From NCBI GenBank assembly GCA_037783415.1, contig JAZGTN010000035.1, positions 1,178,001-1,242,000 on the forward strand: 64,000 nucleotides of DNA. The letters are read 5' to 3'. The translations under genes were made by a program, and so were the position numbers. Origin of the DNA: Leptasterias polaris (taxonomy: Eukaryota; Echinodermata; Asteroidea; Forcipulatida; Asteriidae). This document shows positions 55,301 through 61,300 of the stretch, piece after piece. Each line of letters begins with the position of its first letter. The first letter of the stretch is position 1. The notes beneath the pieces are model-generated. The model was not told where the DNA came from and ran no database searches. It saw only the letters and a list, made by a program, of their open reading frames with translations.

Positions 55301-58300
55301 TGTCAGTGATGATGAAGCAGACCATGTTATTGTAAAGACCATGTAGGTGATTGCTCGGGTGTTAAAGTTAAGCGATGAAAATAAAAAAAGTAAATTAAAT
55401 TAATTTGATGATGGAAGCCCAAGATGACAAAACTTACAAAGGATAATTTTAAAGAAAACCCAGTCATCCAAGAGGTGTTAGTGAGTAGATTCACAAAAGC
55501 ACACTAAGAGGAAGAAAGCAAAACTGCCAGGGTGAAGAGGAAGGACTGGTGAACAAGTCTACCATGTTGACCCATGACACACCATTTAAATATTCATATC
55601 ACACTCAATAGGTCACCTGTATAGCCTTGTATGCAGTCACATCGGTAACCGTTCACTAAGTCCACACACGCTGCTCCGTTCTGACACGGTGTACTCATGC
55701 ATTCTTGGAGGTTGATCTCACAGTGGGTACCAGTGAAACCGGCAACACACTGGCAGCTGTATCCATTGAGTGCATCTTGACATGTTGCGCCGTTCAGGCA
55801 AGGGTTGCTCAGGCACTCGTCAAAGTCAATCTGGCATTGGTCTCCGACAAAGCCGCTCGCACATGTACAGAAAAAGGCGTTGATCTGGTCCATACACTGC
55901 GCACCATTCACACATGGATTACTAGCGCATTCATCGATGTTCGTTGCGCAAAGTACACCGCTGAAGCCGTCCACACATTCGCATACGAACATGTTTAGCA
56001 AATCGGCACAAGTTGCCAAATTCTGACACGGATTACTGGCGCACTCGTTTATATCAATTTCACAATTAATACCCTGAAAACCGGCAACGCAGAAGCATAT
56101 GTACATGTTGACGCCATCACGGCATGTACCGTCGTTTAAACATGGATCGGATTCACACTCATTGATGTCGTTTTCACAATGAATGCCGAGGTACCCATCC
56201 GGGCACAAACAAGTGTAACCGTTGACGTCTTCAATGCAAGTCGCTTGATTTAAACAGGGATCACTTGCACATTCTAAAATTTCTATCTCGCAATGAGTTC
56301 CGGTAAAACCCGGCAGACAAGTGCAATCATATCCAGCGACTTTATCATTGCAGATTGCGGCATTAGCACATGGGTTACTTAGACACTCATCTATTTCGAC
56401 TGCACAATTACTACCGCTAAAGCCGTTTGCACATTCACACATGTAAGCATTGATTAAGTCTACACAGCGAGCTCCATTCATGCAGGGACTGCTGATGCAT
56501 TCGTTAATATCAGTCTCACACAGCTTACCTTCAAACCCGGCAAGACAAACACAAACGAACGCGTTTATCTGATCGCGGCAATCAGCGCCGCTCTGGCAGG
56601 GGTTGCTGGCGCACTCGTCGATATTCACTTCACACCGCTGCCCCTGGTACCCTGCAAGGCACTGACACTGGTAACCGGCTACCAAGTCAGTGCACGTTGC
56701 CCCGTTGATGCATGGAGAGCTTTCGCATTCGTCGATCTCCATTTCACAGTGAGTTCCCCTGAAGCCTTGACTGCACAAACACTGGTAGCTGTTGACACCG
56801 TCCATACAAGTCGCCCCATTCTGGCAAGGCGAGCTGCCACACTCCGCAACATCAGTCTCGCATTTGTCCCCGACAAACCCGAGAACACACAGACACCTGT
56901 AGCTTGCAATTAGATCCTCACATGTTGCCCCATTCTCACATGGGTTACTGGAGCATTCATTAATTTCAACATTGCATGTGGTCCCAACAAATCCATCTCC
57001 ACAATTACATTGGTACCCTGCTAGCTGGTCTACACACTCAGCACCATTCAGACATGGGTTACTCAAGCATTCGTTGATGTCTTGATCACAGATTGTCCCT
57101 CCGAAGCCGTCGATGCAGAGGCATGAAAAGCGATTGATCTCATCCATGCAGGTAGCACCGTTACGACAAGGATTACTCAGGCATTCGTCCACCTCAAACT
57201 CGCAGTTTGTACCCTGAAAACCCAAGTTGCAATCGCACTGGTAGCGGTTGACAAGATTTGTACAGATGGCGCCGTTCTGGCAAGGACTGCTTGAACATTC
57301 ATTAATATCAAGTTCACAAAACGTTCCGTTGAAGCCGTCAGGACACAGGCATGAAAACTGATTGAGTTGATTGATGCATTGAGCCTCATTCAGGCATGGG
57401 TTGCTGGAGCATTCGTCTATGTCCAGCTCGCAGTGGACACCTTCAAAACCTGGCAGACACACACAGACGTAGCTTCCAACCTGGTCCAGGCAGTTGGCAT
57501 TATTCATGCAGGGACCACTGTCGCATTCACGGATGTCCTGCCCGCACTCCGACCCCTGGAATCCCACTGGACAAGTGCAGGTGAAGCCGTTGACAAAATC
57601 CTGACAGGTGGCGCCGTTGGTACACGGCAAACTCGCACACTCATCAATTTCGATGTCACACTGGGTACCAGTGAAACCCAGCAGGCATTCACAGACGTAG
57701 CCGTTGACACGGTCTCCACAGGTAGCTCCATTTTGGCAGGGGTTACTTGCACACTCTAAAGTTTCCAGTCCACATCTTAATCCCTCGTATCCCTCCACAC
57801 AAATACACTCAAAACTATCCACAAGATCTTGGCAGGTAGCATTATTTAGACAGGGGCTACTTGTGCATTCATCGATGTCTATTGCACAAGTTGGGCCTGC
57901 AAAACCAGACAGACAAGTACAGCTGAAGCTATTGACTTCATCTGTACACTGTGCACCGTTAAAACAAGGCTGTACTTGACAATCGTTGATATCTGTTTGG
58001 CACAGATCTCCTTCAAACCCCAGCTGACAGTCACAAGTAAAGCTGTTCACACCATCTGTACAAGTCGCCCCATTCAAACAAGGGTTGCTGGCGCACTCGT
58101 TGATGTTGATCTCACAGTGCGTTCCCTGGAACCCTGCGTTACACATGCACTGGTAACGGTTCACCAAATCCCGGCAAAGCGCTTGATTCTGGCATGGCAT
58201 GCTGGCACATTCGTCCGTGTTCACCTCGCAGTTGGTTCCACTATACCCAGCGAGACAAACACATGAATATCTGTTGACACCATCTACGCACTCTGCACCG

Positions 58301-61300
58301 TTCAGGCACGGGCTGCTGAAACACTCCTGAATGTTGGTCTCACAGCGCTCACCAATGAATCCAGGATTGCATACACAAATGTAGCTGTTGGGCCTGTCCT
58401 GACATTCAGCCCCGTTCTCACAAGGACTACTTGAGCATTCATTTATCTCCTGCTCACAGTTTGTACCCAAATACCCAGGAAGACATGAACACAGATATCT
58501 GTCGAGGAGGTTGGTACAAAGGGCTTGGTTCAAGCAAGGGTTACTTGCGCATTCATTGATATCGGTCTCGCAGTTGATGCCTTCATAGCCAGCTGGACAA
58601 TCGCAGGTGTACCCTCCAATGGCCTGAGTACAGGGAGCGCCATTCTGACAGGGGTTGCTTGCACATTCATCAATATCAGTCTGACAGAATGTTCCTTCCC
58701 ATCCCATCAGGCATTGACACGAGAATCGATTGATCAGGTTCAAACACACTGCATTATTCAAACATGGGTTACTGAGACACTCGTCGACTTCCATCTCACA
58801 ACGGATCCCCACAAAACCCGCCTGGCACTCACACCGGTAACCGTTGACCTGATCGATGCATTGGCCGTTGACGCACGGGTTGCTCTCACATTCGTTCACG
58901 TTAATCTGACAGTTAACACCCGAATATCCAACAGGACACTGGCAGCTGTAACGATCAAAAAGATCTGTGCACACGGCTCCGTTCTGACACGGATTACTGT
59001 TGCACTCATCTACTTCCTCCTGACAGAGAGTCCCCTCATACCCAGACAAACAAACACAAAGAAAACCCAAGAATCTATCCTGACAGTTTGCAGAGTTTAG
59101 ACAGGGTGAGCTTAAGCACTCATCTACTTCCCTCTCACAGTTAACACCTTCGTAGCCATTAGCGCAGGTGCAGGTGTATGAGTTGATTAAGTCAGTGCAG
59201 GTGCCCCCGTTCCGGCAGGGATCGCTATTACACTCAAGAATCTCTAATTCACAAGCCATGCTGAAGTAACCCGGTTGACAGCGGCACATGTAGCCGTTGA
59301 CCTCATCCAAGCAAACAGCCATGTTCTGACAGGGTCCGCTCAAGCACTCGTCTATATTGATATCACACTCACTGCCCGTGAAGCCGCCTTCACAATTACA
59401 GATGTAGCTGTTTGCGGCGTCCTCACAGACCCCTCCGTTTTGACACGGATTACTGAGGCATTCATTAATATTAACTTGACACTTCTCACCTTGGAATCCA
59501 GGCAGGCAGGCACAGCTATAGCCGTTAATCATGTCCACACATCCGGCTCCATTTGCACAGGGACTGCTCTCGCATTCATCTATATTGATCTCACATCGGG
59601 CCCCACGAAATCCTGGCTCGCATTCGCAAGTGAAAAATCCAACCCCTTGCGTACAAACACCTCCAGAGAGACAAGGCTGGCTGGCACACTCGTCGATATC
59701 CTGCCCACAGTTTACACCAGTGAAGCCACGTCGGCAAGCACAGCTGTACGCGTTGACCTGCTCCACACAAGTACCACCATTCAAACACGGTAAACTGGCA
59801 CACTCTCTAATCTCACTCTCGCAGTTAATCCCGGCAAATCCATCAGCGCAAGAGCACGAATAGCGACCCACTTCATCGATGCACTCAGCGTTGTTCTGAC
59901 ATGGGGAACTATCGCATTCATTCTGATTGATCTCACAAAGTGTTCCAAGAAAGCCAAGGACGCATTGACAGCGGAACCCATTAATCAGATCTTCACAGGT
60001 GGCTCCGTTTTGACAAGGGTTGCTTCCGCACTCATTAGTTTCAATCTCACAGTTTCTCCCGCTGTAACCTAAGACGCAATCGCAGATGTACGAGTTCACT
60101 CCATCGATACAAGTTCCTTCATTCTGGCATGGGTCACTGATGCATTCTGGAATGTTCTGCTCGCAGAAGGTTCCCCGGTATCCAGCCTGACAAACACAGC
60201 GAAACATATTCACAAAATTTTCACACTGGGCACCATTCTCACATGGCCCGCTGGCGCATTCGTCAACATCAATCTCGCATCGAGTCCCGGTATACCCCGG
60301 ATCACAAAAGCAGGTGTAGCCATTTATCAGCTCGTTGCAGACACCGTGACTTCCACACGGTGAACTTTGACACTCACTGACGTCCGAGCCGCAGAGGGTA
60401 CCGGTCAAACCAGCAGTGCATAAACACACAAAACCAGCAACCACGTCTTGACATGTTGCCCCGTTCATACAAGGGTTACTCAAGCATTCATTGATGTCCA
60501 TATCACAGAGGTCTCCTTCATATCCAGGCTGACAATTACACTGGAAACTGTTCACCATGTCGCTACACTCGCCGTTTACCCCGCAGGGATTACTTGCACA
60601 CTCATCGATGTCAATCCCACAAGTGGTTCCCGTGAATCCCGGCAGACAGGCACAAGTGAAGACGTCCAGGCCCTGCGTACAGATACCGCCATTCAAACAA
60701 GGAACACTTGAGCATTCGTCGATGTCGACTGTACAGGATTCTCCTGTGAAGCCAGCCGGGCAGAGACATTGGTATCTATTGATGAGATCAAGGCAGGTTG
60801 CTGTCTGATGGCAGGGACTGCTGAGACACTCATTAAGGTCTTGCTCACAAGTCGTACCTAGAGATCAAGACAAACAAATTAGAAGATCAACATACGATGT
60901 ACAAAAGAGAGCAGGGGTTCACCATCACAGATAATACTAATAATAATACTTGCTTTTTATATAGCGCTTTATAACACCCCTAGGGGAGTATCAAAGCGCT
61001 CAGAATGTTTTCCTGCAAGGTATGTGGAGCTAGGTATTTAAGCATCAGGAGCTATGTTTTAAAGTATCAGACCTATTCCTTTATAGCACCATGTAAAGGT
61101 TAACAAGGTGCTGTGGTGCAATATGCTGCCGATCAGACCAGGAACACCAGGGCAAAACACCGGGGCGAACCCCTTCTCTTTTCAATAAGTGCACTGGGTT
61201 CTTTTACGTGCATTTAATACACAACACACAGGACCTACAGCTTTACGTCCCATCCAAAGGACGCAGCAGTAATGGTGAAGTGCCTGACTTAAGGAAACAA

